From NCBI GenBank assembly GCA_036346225.1, contig JARFIW010000658.1:1550001-1614000 (forward strand): DNA of 64,000 nucleotides, in the 5' to 3' direction. The stretch's first letter is position 1; every line of letters starts with the position of its first letter. Of the stretch, positions 1 through 13,242 are shown in pieces. The position numbers and the translations under genes are program-made. Under the pieces are notes generated by a model. That model did no database searches. It had not been told where the DNA came from and saw nothing but the letters and a program-made list of their open reading frames with translations. Source of the DNA: Platerodrilus igneus. Its lineage: Eukaryota > Arthropoda > Insecta > Coleoptera > Lycidae.

Positions 1-2100
1 AAGATTTATTGCGCTCTTCAAATCAAAGATACATCAAGGTGTAGAGAAACGGTAACCCAGAAAATATTAAGGAAATATAATAAAATTACTTTGAATATTT
101 AAGGAGTCGAAAAATAAAAGGCTAAAGGTAAATTGTGCAGATGAAAAATCAACTAGGAACGAAAATAAGTTTACCCATAATAAAGAAATCCTAAAAAACC
201 AAAGTCATAGTGTTATATGACATATATTAAAAAGGTACATAAAGAGTATTAATTTTTGTAAAGGAGTATTATCGGCCAATGGTCTTAGATCTTTTACATG
301 CCACTATCTTTGTGGTTTGCCAATCAGATTTTTAAGTTGATAGATAACTGCATTGACAACCCTTCTCATTTTACAATGAGACAAAGTCCAAAGGTAATTT
401 AACAGAAAAATTTATTGGTTCAAAGCAAACTTCTTGTGTTATTAGGTTAGATAATTTATTATAAAAGTTTAAATTTAATTTTCGAAAGAAAAACTTCTAA
501 AAATCAAAAGAAGTTAAGCCAATAAGTAGGTAAACGAAATATTCAACAAGGAAGTTTTTTTACAAATAACTATCTAAATAAAAAAATTTAGCATTCAAAC
601 AGGAAGAGAACAATTATTGACGTCGAGATATTAAAAGAATAAGTGAAAATCACTACAGTGTAAATATTTTAAATCTTATTAGAAATTACCCATATTTGTC
701 TTAGGAAAATTTAGATAAACGATACGAATAATGTAATATAAAAGAAAAACTTTTATTCGGCATGGCAAAGTATAGACAAGTCCAAGTCATTTATACAAAG
801 ATGTGAAAATAAATACGGTAGTATTTCAGAATAAGCCACTTAATACTGAACTAATTACGAAAATATATTATTTATAGGTTCTGCGTAAAATACGAGATCT
901 AAAAGCATTGTTAAGGACTATTTTAAATTTTTACATCCAAATAGACATAAATTACGTTAAATTATTCGCAAAAAACTAAAATTCTAAGTCATTGACTTTA
1001 TTAAAACCCAAACACTAATTATTACCTCAACAAATCCGTTTAAATACGAGAAACTACGTTTTCTTCAATATTTTAAAATAAGAAGCGGAATGATTATGAA
1101 ATTGGACGATATTTTTCAGTTCGATTAGTAGAATTAATATTTTTAGCTTAGGTAGTATTTACAATACGAACACAAAGAGGAACGTTACATACAATTTAAG
1201 TTTGTATAACTAGTTCGTGATACAATCGGTAAAAATCTTTTTTTTTGTATTAATACTGAGAAGGAAAGAGCAAACTTTTTACATTTTTTAATTAATAAAC
1301 ATTATTATATCGTGGGAAACCGCCCACTAGTTGAAGCATCAATTATTACGACCGAGACGGGGACGCAAATTGTTATGTCCTAGGTATAGGCGCATATTAT
1401 TACGTAGCCCTTACTTAATTAAATTTCTATATACAGATTTTAAATTTATAACACTTAGGGTGCAGTCTTCGACAACAAGCTTTTTTCAGCGACGAGTTTT
1501 TCTCAATCTTGTCAGTACGGTACGGGTTTGGTGTAGATATTTCGACGTGCTGCTGACCGATAGCGGTTGTAAAGCCCTATGGGAAAAGTACGAAATAAGT
1601 AAAAGGAGGAGAGACTTGAGCACTACATCGACGGGCAATAACACACCCCAACAAGCACAACCGTTTTAGTCGATTCCCGGTACTAAAATTATCGACCTTC
1701 GTGTAAATCACCCCGCCCGTTTCAATACTAAATTATCTACTCTCGAGATTGACTCGTTTAGTTTAGCTGATGTTCTACAACCAATTAGAGTAAAGAACTT
1801 CGACACTTTGATAATGCGTTATCACAGTCATTCTCCAAGGATGATGAAAAATATCCGAGATTATCTTAACATATTTATACTTAATAAATCGCTCTAAGTA
1901 TGTAACTACTAATTTTTAACCTATTTAAGATTCAATCCAGGAAACAGGAGATTACTTTACCTTTAAACTGAATATAGCAAATTTAACGAATATAAAAACT
2001 GGAAACTGGTTATCCAATAATTGAAAAGGCACGTTACTAGTTAATTTATTTAACACTTAACAACTTAATTACATCTAATACACGACTATGTGAGGGCGAT
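1..2100. other. AT-rich region, nothing recognised
   Basis: No coding stretch, repeat array or RNA gene could be supported here. The longest open frame (1331-1669, plus strand) starts in an arginine-rich stretch with no family resemblance that I recognise, and its composition does not look like a conserved protein. Confidence 0.5.
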
Positions 2101-2109
2101 TCAAGCCCA

Positions 2110-2940
2110 GCTGGTGATTTTCCTCAAATGAAATGTTTACAGCCGGAACTCCCAAAATATCTAACCATACTTTCGTCATTTGCGAGGTCATCTTCCGAAA
2201 CGGAATCTTCTATACACCGTTTCTTAAATAGTTTTATCTTTCTGATTCATTTTGGTATTGTCGGTGCAATGTAAAAACGGCAAATTTTGAAAACCTATTT
2301 GTTCTCATAGATTGAAATATCGCCACCTTCTTTATATCATCACTGAAGTCTCAACAATGTCGCTGTGAGGATAAGTTGTTATGCCCACTAACATACAAAA
2401 TGGCTATAAAACTTCTTATTTCATCTACTGGTATTTTGGGATCTGTAGAGTTTAGAAATAATTCATATCGGGGAGTTTCGTCTACCAAAAGTTGAAAATT
2501 GTCTCACCTACAAACTGTTCAAAAATATTCACTTCTGACATATTTTCGTATCCAAAATAATCGGATACTGGAAATGGAGTGGGCCCTTCAGTGTCAAAAT
2601 CGACTACCTTTACCCAGTTATTGTGTTCTAAGTTTTTATCATCCCTATCAGTTATGGACCTTATCGTATCTTCTAGAATTTGAGCCAAAACAGCCGATTT
2701 GGTTTCTATGGATTGAAGGTCATTTTCATCGTAATCGACACCCAGCTTTCATTAGGTAATTTTATCTGCGCATTGGCCAGTACCTGACGAAGCATAAGAT
2801 TTTCTACTAATCCGTCGCCGTCTTGGTCGGCTGAATCTACGTTGGTGTCTATATTTGCAGCTGGTGGCTCTATGAACACATCACCTTTGCTATCATCGTT
2901 AAAAATTATATACATTGCTTCAGTAACCGAATATCATCTC
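2110..2940 (-). pseudogene. piggyBac (PGBD-type) transposase, N-terminal half, decayed
   Basis: Read on the minus strand from about 2940 down to 2110, the frames give the usual N-terminal course of a PGBD-type piggyBac transposase: an acidic stretch (DSADQDGDGLVENL, from 2915), then the block holding EQFVGETIFNFW, then the start of the catalytic domain with a segment read as LYVSGHNNLSSQR and the DESMVRYFGSSGCKHFI region. DESM carries the first catalytic aspartate of the family. The gene is broken by a frameshift near 2700 and by several stops (after about 2482, and near 2120), and similarity stops just after the GK of the DESM block. The remaining catalytic aspartates and the C-terminal cysteine-rich domain are absent. 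Upstream of the first frame lies a T-rich tract ending in AG (about 2940-2958), which could be a 3' splice site. No terminal inverted repeats or TTAA duplication were identified. The family call is from motif order; the breaks are seen directly. Confidence 0.8.
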
Positions 2941-4335
2941 CTAAAATAAAAAAAAAAAGGTTTAAGTCTAAATTTACGGAGTGAAAGCGCCTAGCGTGGC
3001 AATTTGGCAATACAAACAAATAACTACGTGCATTATATCCCGATTGCAACTGAAATTTGAAAACGTATTATTCTATATTATCTGACATGTAAATGAAGCG
3101 TTTATAATAGAACAAATATGATACCTTATATGTAATTTAAATAAAAGTTAGTTACTCGAAGCGAAGATCCGATCCATTGCTGCATCTGTTGAATAATTCA
3201 TTATTTTTACTATCAACATGAAAATTAAGAAAGAATTAAATTTAACTGTCGCTACTTGTTTCCGCATACCTTATGATAACAATCACGCAAAGCCCCACCA
3301 TCATCTACCATCATTAGTGTAGTTTGGATGGTGTAGAAATCAAGATATTCTCAGTTTCTATATCATCACCCACGGCGCTAATGGGTTTATACTAAACTTA
3401 ACACATTTAACGTTAAACCCAAAATGTTGTAAACTATTAAATATGGGCGATGTCAACTCTATGCTCGGCTACCACTACACTTACTAAAGTGTTTAGTTTT
3501 CATAAATTTCTTTTGCTTAACCCAATATGCACTCTAATGCATCGTATATGTCAAACTTCTAACCTTAAACAAGTTAAACTAATTTATAGTGCTAATGGTT
3601 TCTTTAATATCGATCAACTTAAAATGTTTAAAGCTTGTTTGTTTTTGATGACATACCCCAAAATTTTTGGACCAATCAAACAATAAAACAAATTTTTGAG
3701 AAAACTTGGTATGTGCTAGACCAAAGGTAGCCAATTGTTTTGATTCGGAGGTTACTTTGTGGGAACGGAGGTTAGTGGATGGTGCATCTTTTAGCCACTC
3801 TAGTGGAAAATACGAGACGAATCTTCGATCTCGCACGGGAAGGAGATTTCAGTTCAAGGCAAATTTATTTGACTATCTTTTGGAGGGCTACAGAAAACGC
3901 TGTAGCGGACCACCCTTGTGCTAGACGTTTGATTGTTATTTTAGAATTGTTTACAATTTTTGCTTTTGGTGCCAGAACTTGGTTCCTTGTCACATTAGTG
4001 CTCAGTTTGGTCATATTAGTGCTTAGTTTCGGTACAAAAACCTAAAAGGAAAGTTTTAAAGAACTACCCCAGCAAAAATTCTGTGTTTTGCAAGTGAAGT
4101 GTTGCTCTGGAAAATAAAATCAGCGAAATGAAAACTTTTTAAATTAACCCAAAACACGATTTTTCTGTCCCAAAAGGAAAAATTGCAATTTTTCTAGCTG
4201 AAAAATCTTTTGTAATCGTACGAGTGGGCGGTGTTTGAAAGTATGTAGACTTAGCACTGTTATGTTCTAATGTTCACAAGCAAAAAAAAAATAAAAGAAA
4301 GTTCATAAGCACACAAATATACAAGTAAAAAGTCA
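2941..4335. other. Region without recognised features
   Basis: Only short overlapping open frames on both strands (3450-4045), with no motif I can place. A short direct repeat of the phrase CATTAGTGCTCAGTTT / CATATTAGTGCTTAGTTT occurs near 3993-4030. Confidence 0.5.
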
Positions 4336-4339
4336 AAAT

Positions 4340-5165
4340 GAACAGCTTATGCAGTTTGAAGCACTTCGGAAATCTTTGGCAATCTTCGGTAATTTTAGGA
4401 AAGCTTCGTGGTTGCTCGTGAAACCAAGTAGGAGCTTAAATACTAAGTAGACAATTATATACACTGTTCGAAGAGGTTCAAAAGTCTTCGGTAGTCTTCG
4501 CAATTCTTCGGAAAGCCTCGGAATTTCTTGGCGAGGCTGGGTGAGAGCTTGGATAACGGTAATAAGAAAGTATTTTTAGTTTGAAGAGGTCCATACGTCT
4601 TCAGCGGTCTTCTGGACTCATCGGAGGGCTTCAGGTTTTACTTGTGGGACAATGTGAAGTTATAAAGAATTATGATCTACACACAAGAACTATACATTTA
4701 ACATATATACAATATACACTTAAGAGGTTTAGAAGTCTTCGGTAGGCTTCGGAATTCTTCGTAAATCCTCGGAATTTACTTGTGAGGCTAGGTAGAACGT
4801 GAATAACGATAATTAGAAAGTTTTTAGAGTTTAAAGAGGTCCAAACGTCTTCGGCGGTCTTTGGGACTCTTGGGGAGACTTCGTGTTCTACAAATGGGAC
4901 AACGTTGAGTTATAAAGAATTAGGATATGTACACAGGAACGGTACATTGAACATGTATACAATATTAAGGGACTTCAGAAGTCTTCGGTAGGCTTCGGCA
5001 TTCTTCGAAAGGCCTCGGGATTTACTTGCGAGGCCGAGTAGAACGTGAATAACGATAATTAGAAAGTATTTATGGTTTGAAGGAGTCCAAACGTCTTCGA
5101 CGGTCTTCGGGACTCTTCGGGGGCTTCGTGTTCTACTTACAGGAATACGTTGAGTTGTAAAGAAT
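4340..5165. repeat. Tandem repeat, unit about 245-250 bp, three copies plus a partial
   Basis: Landmark phrases recur in register: AAGAGGTTCAAAAGTCTTCGG (from about 4471), a variant at about 4722 and another at about 4966. Each is followed by a CTTCGG-rich stretch, GCGAGGC or GTGAGGC, GATAATTAGAAAGT, a second CTTCGG-rich stretch and GTTATAAAGAATTA. A more diverged partial unit lies at 4340-4470. The spacing gives a unit of about 245-250 bp. Inside each unit the short word GTCTTCGG and its relatives recur every 10-20 bp, so the unit itself seems built from a shorter repeat. No coding capacity is apparent. Copies differ by many substitutions, so the array is not young. Confidence 0.85.
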
Positions 5166-5560
5166 TTATGCGGCGTGCCCCAGGTACGGCGCCGGGCAGC
5201 GTAGCTAGTCAGATATTAAGCAGGCTATGAGGAGCACTGCTATTACGTGGTTTACTGTGCTGGAAATGGCGACGTGCACCAGGTGCGGCGACGGGCAGCG
5301 CAATAGGTCTAAATTAAGTAGGCTATTGAGAGCACTGCGTGCTGAACTATGGCAACGTGCCCCAGGTACAGCGTTGGGCAGCGTAACGGGTCAACAATAT
5401 GCACGCTATGGAGAGCACTGCTGTACGTGCCCCAGGTGCGGCGGCGGGCAGCTTAACTGGTCGGAAATTAAGCAGGCTATGGGGAGAACTGCTTGCTGAG
5501 GTGGTTTGCAGGCTATGGTGAGCACTATAGTTGAGTTCTTAGGCTATGGTGAGCACTAAG
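5166..5560. repeat. GC-rich tandem repeat, unit about 75-100 bp, four copies plus partials
   Basis: Four diverged units start near 5168, 5267, 5349 and 5424. Each has the order CGTGCCCCAGGT, GCGGCGGGCAGC, then AAGCAGGCTATGG and GAGCACTGCT. Two further partial units, little more than AGGCTATGGTGAGCACTA, lie at about 5510 and 5540. The array follows the preceding 245-bp array directly and is much richer in G+C than its surroundings. An open frame across it (5227-5499) has spaced cysteines, but this follows from the repeat and is not evidence for a protein. Confidence 0.85.
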
Positions 5561-8500
5561 TGTACTGAATTCTGCTAGATTCGCAATCATATTGACATCC
5601 TTTCTTCCCCTATGCAAGGTATGTAGAAAAAAGGTTAGTGGAATGGGTATCCAATAGATTTGTTATCTTTAGGGTAGCACAAAAAATGAGTTGGAGATCC
5701 CGATTTTCTAGGCCTTTGTTCTATGTTCAGCACGTGTACTTTGATATAGGGTAACACTTTGATGTATGTGTGGAATTTAATTTTGGATAAAAAATCGAAT
5801 CGATAATAGTGCGGCGGGGTCAAATAGGACTTTCACATCCTACTGACCACTTCCTAATAATATGAACATTTAAAAACTTGTAAAGGGTAACGGTAAAGAA
5901 GTTTTCGTAAGAAGGTGAAATTAGAATTAAAAATGCAAGTATCAAACATGAAAAAAGAATAAGACGGTAAAGACTTCCCAACGATAAAGAAGAAGAAACT
6001 CGACCCAAACCAGTATATCCTAGAATTTTGACAAGGAAGATGAAATTACTTGAAATGCCGTACGTAAAAACAGATATGAGACGAGAAGTTTGAAGCGATG
6101 AAAGGGAGAAAAGGACAGAAAACAGAAAATTAGAGGTGAAAATAATAAAGTGTACATCTTTAATTTTTAAACATCATAGAAAAGAAATTATATGGGTATA
6201 TCAAATTAAGAAGCCACGTGTGCTCGGTCAGAAATTCATAAGCAATATGCTGATTATATGAAAGTTACAAAACGCAAAGTACTTGCAAATATGCTTTTAA
6301 AAATTGGAATGGCGTATTGAAAGAAATTTGCAAGATCTACCTTACAATATGAAATTTTATAAAACCATTGAAAAGATGTTGCGTGACACTTTTCAAAAAT
6401 TTCTAAAGATTAACCTCATACCAGACCAGATCGAAGAGGACGGTCAAAAAATAAAGTTAACGAAAAAATCATTAATAATTATACAGCAACTTCCAATACC
6501 ACCGTTTCTGTATGGTGCCATCTCTGTCTCTCTCTTAACAATATACGAGGATTTTAAGTTAAACCACCCCATATAAAAACACCATACGATACGTGGTAAA
6601 AACAGATATACTTAGCAAAACGTTTGCCTAAACCAGTCTTGTTTAACTTGCTGGTACAACAAAGCTTTTCCTTCTGCAATTTCTTCCATACTTCCATATC
6701 CGATCGTACTAAGATAACAACAACCATTTTTTGGATCTATTTATTATAGAAGCGAGAAGCGTATTTCTTTAAATTTTGGCCTCTGACAAATATCAAATTT
6801 GGTTGTTTTAGACCTTTTTATTTCGAACGAAATTTTAGCCAATGAAATTTTGATAAACTATTATGAACCTGGCCAGTTTAACTTTTAAAGGGCTGACGTT
6901 GGCACTTGACAATTAAAAATTTGTTGCACAATAAAGTTTATGGTGAACTAAGTTAAAAGTAAAAATTGTAGGTGATGTTGCATATTGGTTTGAATAAAAC
7001 TGCATTTTCAAAAACGATGTACAACTTGGAGAAGAGTTGGTATGGGTATGAAATGATGAGTTGGTAGTAGATGAAATTTACACTAAACCTCTAGAAGAGA
7101 TAGAACTTGCACAAAAGGATAAGATTTTGGTAGATATGTTGAAGTTTTTAGAATAATCTTTGAGTGCACGTTTTGAAATAATTGTTTTTAGAACCGATAC
7201 TTGGTGGTAAGTGTGAAATTGACACCCACCACGTTAAATCATTTGTTACTTTATACTTTTAGATCTCATTGGCACATTTTGGGGATAATAAAACAGGACA
7301 GAAATATTTAAAAATTTTAATTAATTTAGTATTGAACGTGAGGTTGGCGACGCAAACAGTTTGCTTATGCCCTTGACATTTATTAAGCAGTTTCATTTCA
7401 GAGCTTTAGTTTGAAAAAATTGTCAATATCTTTGCTAATGTCTATAAGTGGAGTAATTATTTGACGATGTCCTATTTGTATTTCTTCAAATTCACAGAAA
7501 ACTGACCAATAATTAGATTGTGCTTCTGAATTGTTGAGTGCAAAACATTAGACCTAGGAAATTCGTGTTAGACAGTGTCGAACGTGTTTAAATCAACTAA
7601 ATTTAAGAATTCTATCTGTCCTACATCGATTCGATTGACAGGTATATATATCTTATTGCTATAACGTTGCTGTGCCAGAACAAACAGTTTTAGCCGTTTT
7701 TACTAAAAAGCTTTAACATTAAATGTCCATAATCGTAGGTGTTATAAGGCTGCTTAGACACGTAGTTGTAATAAATTGTACAACCTCGTGACTTCTAGGG
7801 GTGGTCATTTTGCAAACGAATCGTAGTATTTCACAGGATCACTTTCTTTGATTTCCAACCTCATGAGAATCTGATTTTCTTTGAGTATCTATATTAATCA
7901 CTCCTGCTTCGTAGACACACGGTACAATCTTCTTTAACTGACCTTCAGAAAACAAGCTTCGTTAAAATGAAAAATGGTGGATGCGTATTTCTTCATATCC
8001 GCATAGGTAAGAGCTCTTCAAGCTGTAATCTATCTTTATATTTATTGTGTTTAGTTGTTTCAATTTCTATAGATGTTATAGGGCGGAGTAACTTATATAA
8101 AGATGTTGATTAGGGTGTTAGAAGATAAGTACAGAACCACTTTAATTTCTCTCGTAAGTTTACTATAGATGTGGTTTATCCGTATTAAAAATAAATACTT
8201 CCGGAGACTTCCGAACTAACTCTGAACTCTAGCTTCAGCGGGATGATACTAACAGGGAGACTTTATAAATACAGAAATGTCAGGCGCCACTAGACTCAAA
8301 GATTTAATATAAGCAAGAAAGCGTCACTAAGGAGGGTGTAGGAACTTTAGTAACGATTATACGCACGTAAAGCACACGGGCTAAGATTGTTAAGTTATGC
8401 AATATTATCTCAGAAAGAAAAAGTAGTTATACATTAAATATCAAATAGATCATAGATTGCATCTGAATAAGAAATATACATTTATATCAAATTTAATAGT

Positions 8501-11485
8501 AACGTTACTTTCTTAATAAATTGTTACGGTAGTAATTTAATAAAAAGTCTTAAGAAGGAAATAAATGTATATCTATTAAATTAATCATTATTCTGAGCAT
8601 GATGTACATATAGTCATTAGTGGGTCTTAAAAGATGTTAATTATTTCTTATAGCGTAAAATTTTCAAATAGACACATGAGATCTTAAAATAGACTTCAAA
8701 TAAATTATTCTACTTATGCTTTTTAATCAGGTAGGAAACTGATCGTCGCTTATATTTCTTGTAGAAAATAAACATTGGCTTAATTCTGAGCAATAAAGCG
8801 TACCTGAATATATTTGTAATTAACCAAGTTCTAACGATTGTGAGGGTTTTAATAACATTAATTTACAGAATAAAATACTTCATATAAATAATTAAAAGGT
8901 TGGACTTACCGAGGTCTACGACATTAATTCATAATAGCAACAAAAAGAATATGTTACCAAACTATACGAATTATCTTGATTAACAGCGTTCTCTTGTGAT
9001 CGAAATATTTTAACAATATGGCATCTACTTGAACAACTGTTGTGTTGGCAACAATTGAAATGGAATTTACGTCAAACCATCAATATCCGAGTTTTTAATC
9101 AAAGACAGTTGAATCCATTATATCGCAGTATCTCTCAGTTTTACAGTAGTCTCTTCGATATAATTTTGCATATAAGTTTGCATAGTGTTAAAGGTCGTTC
9201 ATAAATTAAATAACTGCGAAGATTAACGTAGATTAAATAACAGCAAAGATGGTATCATGGTAGTTGTGCTATAATAATTAAGATCAATTAAATATATATT
9301 AAACTGATAGATTTCACAAACCACATCATCTAATTTATAACATCGTTGACGGGGACTCCGAAAGAACTATTTTTAAAAAGGCTATGCGGAGGTCGCATTT
9401 CAACATGTTAATTAGGGCAGACATGTTTCTCTTGGCTGTTTGCAGGGAAAGCCATCTACACTACAGCGAGCGTTTAAAAATGCACGTGCGCTTGATTATA
9501 CAAGAAATAACTACTTATATATATATGTGTATTTTAGCTAAGCAACGTATTCTATTTCAACAAATAAATCAAAGGTGACTTTTAATGCTTTTACAAATCT
9601 ATCGAAAGGAACTATCGAATGTTAATAACATTTGGATATGCAGTCAAAATTTGTTTTCAACAATTAAAACCCAACACTTGTGATATATATAATGATTGAC
9701 TAACAATCATAAAATTGAATGCTTTTTAAACTGCTTAGTTATATTAATAAAATAAAAATGCTTCAAAGATAATCTTGCTAGTTTCTTGATTGTTATGCTT
9801 TCTTTACGGCGTCAAGTAAAGGAATTATTGCAGGTTTTAGCATACCACCCCCTTTTGAGGCACGATGACACTACTCGTTATTTCGAGAGTATTGCTTCTT
9901 TTTTTTGAAGATTTTAGAAATAGTCCACTTTGTTTTTTCTCAACTCTGATTGCTTACATGGATCTGCTATATCGCTCGTTTTCTGTCAGTTAATCGTCAG
10001 CGGTTTTAGCTTTATTGACTGTTTTTGCAATACCACGGCACCTCCTGTTATGGCCACAGAAAGAGATAAGCTACGCGAATACTTTAATTAATGGTAAAAG
10101 CCAATCCTTCTGCTAAACTTATGTTTCTTTAGCATCTTTGATTTTCTTCAACTTGAATACCAACTACCAGAATCTTTAAATTCTTGAACCCGATTGCATT
10201 AAATTACAGATAATATTTGTTTAAGGAAACTGCGTTTCCTTTCCATTCCCATCCCTGAGCTTTTGTCATTATAGCGTTTCTCATCAACCTAACTGCAACA
10301 TTTTCATCAGACTTGCACTACATTACAGTTTCCTATGCTTTCTTCTAAAATTTTAGCTGCTGGGTGTCTAAACCGAAGATAGTCGCGAATATTGAAAGAA
10401 TCAATATTTTAGTTTCGACGCAAGCGACCAAAGTAGTTATTCCATGGTCTGATTAGTTCTTGGGCCATAAAAATGTTAATTGAAAACGTGGATTTCAAAA
10501 AGTAAACTTTGTTAAAAATCTACCACCGAAATGATCAATCATAGATGCAGGTCTACAAACAACAACTGGAGGAAAAAAGATGATATCAAGCACTTATTTA
10601 TACTTCATCAATTTGTCATATATAAATGGAAGTGAAAAATAAATCTATTAACAATAATTTTGTTCAGAGACTTCGACAGTGAATCATGAAGCTTGCCGCG
10701 GTTGGTTTACCATGTAAAGTTCTTCAATTTCTCTTTTATAAATTTGTAATAATAGATAAGATGAGCTATTAACTTCTCAAGATATGTCATAACTTTCTCT
10801 AAGATAGATGTTTTTTTGATCAGGGTTTGAATGTAGAATGAATAAATTGAATACAACGCTTTTTTCATATTCGAAATCGATTTACTAGAAGATATTCCTT
10901 GACAACTAAAATCATTCGAATCGGCAATAGTTCATCTTCTAATCATTTGCGAAAGCGCTGGTGCCATGTAACGTAATATCAATTACGAGTTATGTTTAAC
11001 TAAACATAAGGAGTTAAATTGTTGATGAACATCGCTTTAAATGTGTGTCCAAATTGTAGATGCTATTTGTATTCTTGTTATACGACAGAGAATACCAAGA
11101 ATGTGTTGCGATTCACTTGATGAAGTTATAATACAAACAACAATGATAAGATACCACGTAAATTAAATGAAGAAATGATATGATAATTAGGCTGAACTTC
11201 TGCATCTAACACTACAAGAGGGGTTGTGATGTGAACAGGCACAAAAAATTATACAGCTACCATTTGAAGTCGTGCAGCAATCGCCGGTACAGCGTCAAAT
11301 CTGAAACCTACCTTGTACTGGGTACATTGGGTTTATTTTTCGGGTTCGCCATAACCATCTTGGCTAAGATTTTATCGGAAATGGTGCTGAGTGATTTTGC
11401 TTCCAAGTAGTGGAAGTATTGTGTTCACTTTTTGGAGATAACTTTTTCCATCCAAAATTAAATTTTCACCCTTCTGAACAAATTC
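5561..11485. other. Long AT-rich stretch, no supported gene
   Basis: No array or transposon family was recognised. Short open frames at 5635-6008 (minus), 6304-6576 (plus) and 9384-9578 (plus) lack recognisable motifs. The minus strand around 10270-10560 gives a few broken coding-like runs (for example WNNYFGRLRRN) interrupted by stops. These may be an old element, but I could not place them. Confidence 0.45.
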
Positions 11486-11491
11486 GGTTTT

Positions 11492-11745
11492 GTGTTTGTT
11501 AGTTTGTCTGTCGATCTGTCGGTTTGTCGGATTCTCGGTTTGTCGCTCTGTCGGTCTGTCGGTCTGTCGGTCTGTCGGTCTGTCGGTCTGTCGATCTGTC
11601 GGTCTGACGGTCTGTCGGTCTTTCGGTCTGTCGGTCTGTCGATCTGCCGGTCTGCCGGTCTACCGGTCTGTCGGTTTGTTGATCTGTCGGTCTGTCTATT
11701 TGTCGGTCTGTCGGTCTATCGGTCTCTCGGTCTGTCTGTCTATTT
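11492..11745. repeat. (TCTGTCGG)n octamer array
   Basis: About 250 bp made of the octamer TCTGTCGG and close variants (TTTGTCGG, TCTGTCGA, TCTGCCGG). Open frames on both strands across it are low-complexity products of the octamer. Confidence 0.95.
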
Positions 11746-11754
11746 GTGTCTGGG

Positions 11755-12345
11755 AATTTTTGCAACCTGCATAACGTCCATAGTTTTCACCAAATTTTGA
11801 TGAAATGTTCAACGATTATGAAGATTAGGCCCTATATGGTCCTCTATAAATTCGAAAGCCCCAAGATTAAGCGTACGTTTTGCGCACGCGAAAACGTGAA
11901 ATAATTCAAACCGTAATTTCTCACGATCTAATAGTCCTGAATTGCTAAAATTTGGGAGATATTTGAGTAATGATCTTTAAATGAACCCAAATGCGTAAGA
12001 GTAAAATCTTTGCAACACGCATAACTACTACAATTTGCATCCGACTTTGATAAATTTTTAGGGATTATGCCCAAATTTGTTAAATTTGGAGGATAGTTTA
12101 GGATTTCCCTTTGGATGATCCCGAATTTCTTCTTCATTGGATCATATATAGCCATTGTGCATACGCAAATGTAAAATTCTTAAATACGCATATTAATTAT
12201 TCGATTTCAACAACCTTTTCAGAGGTTATGCATGTTATACCTTAGATGGTTACCTATGATTTTCAGCGCTAAGGGATTAATGGTAAACTTTGCGCCCACC
12301 CAAACGCGAAATCCTTGCTGCACGCAAAACTTCCACAATACCCAC
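11755..12345. repeat. Diverged tandem units next to the octamer array
   Basis: A related phrase recurs: TTTTTGCAACCTGCATAACG (11757), TCTTTGCAACACGCATAACT (about 12008), TTCTTAAATACGCATATTAA (about 12177) and CCTTGCTGCACGCAAAACTT (about 12312). Each of the better-kept ones is followed by a stretch ending in a GATTATG or GGTTATGC word and a phrase like CGCACGCGAAAACGTGAAAT. Unit length is roughly 130-170 bp, with heavy divergence and an uncertain extra unit near 11918. The arrangement of an octamer array followed by diverged units looks like one repeat family. Confidence 0.55.
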
Positions 12346-13040
12346 CGGACTGAGGGTGAAACTTGTGTGTTTGTTTGTTGTATAGGAAAACAATATGTAC
12401 GTACAGGTTGTATTGACAATTGATTAGAAATAGAATACACACATAATTAAGTACATAGACCATGTGTTAGTGCAGGCTTTAGGTATTCGTCAAACATTTA
12501 CTCGAAAATGCGCATATAATGTCCATAACTCGCTCAATCTTTTTTCAGTATCAACAAACGTCCGTCACTTCTTGTCCGAATTGCAGTTATTCCGGACTGT
12601 TCTGCACATCAGTAGACATTTTCTTCATCGATTACTTTCCTCAACAATCTGAATGTCGAGTAAATTTTGTACATCTATTTAACCTCTCCAACACATCCCA
12701 TTGGCTTGAATCCAGTACTTCAATTTCATCCCATATCAAATATTTAATTATTCAGCTAGTACGGTTTTAGGATGACCAAGAGCAGATGTTCGAGTTTACA
12801 GATCTTGTAGACAGATTAAAACCTAATTGCGTCACCTTTTTTGAGTTACCATATGCCTACACTTCTGTCTTTTCGCATCACGGCAGGACTGTTTTTTCTT
12901 GACATAATACGGCCACTGTGCGAAGAGATGACGGCAGTTAGGTACATTGCAACAATTCAGCGCAGTCGTTCAATGACGCTTATGTTTTGTTTTTCAAAAT
13001 ATTGTAATAAGTAACATATTATAACCTGCTTTTCTAAGTC
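12346..13040. other. Region without recognised features
   Basis: Short open frames on both strands only. No array, RNA gene or transposase motif was identified. Confidence 0.45.
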
Positions 13041-13041
13041 C

Positions 13042-13242
13042 ATACACACACTCGCACATGCACTCGCACGCATATCCACACCGATACCGACACCCACACG
13101 CGCGCAAGCACATACCCGCAGCACACACGCACATGCACTCGCACACACACGCCGATACCTACACCCACACGCTCGCATGCACACGCACACGAACACACGC
13201 ATGCACGTACGCATGCACGCACGCACACACGCACGCACACAT
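13042..13242. repeat. CA/CG-rich simple repeat
   Basis: About 200 bp of alternating purine-pyrimidine sequence built from ACAC, ACGC and GCATGC words. It is of the class that can adopt left-handed DNA. The open frames across it are low-complexity. Confidence 0.95.

Noticed and set aside
1331..1669. 112-codon plus-strand frame
   Set aside because: No recognisable domain, basic low-information start, and no neighbouring signals; could not be distinguished from chance.
3450..4045. Overlapping frames of 70-90 codons on both strands
   Set aside because: No motifs, overlapping in several frames, typical chance frames.
5227..5499. Open frame with spaced cysteines that looks zinc-finger-like
   Set aside because: The cysteine spacing is set by the tandem DNA repeat; the units differ in frame and there is no conserved Cys/His pattern from unit to unit.
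4340..5560. Possible CRISPR-like array of repeats
   Set aside because: Units are long and contiguous with no repeat-spacer alternation, the region is eukaryotic, and no cas genes are present.
11490..11800. Three overlapping open frames across the octamer array
   Set aside because: Low-complexity translation of (TCTGTCGG)n in all frames; no independent evidence for coding.
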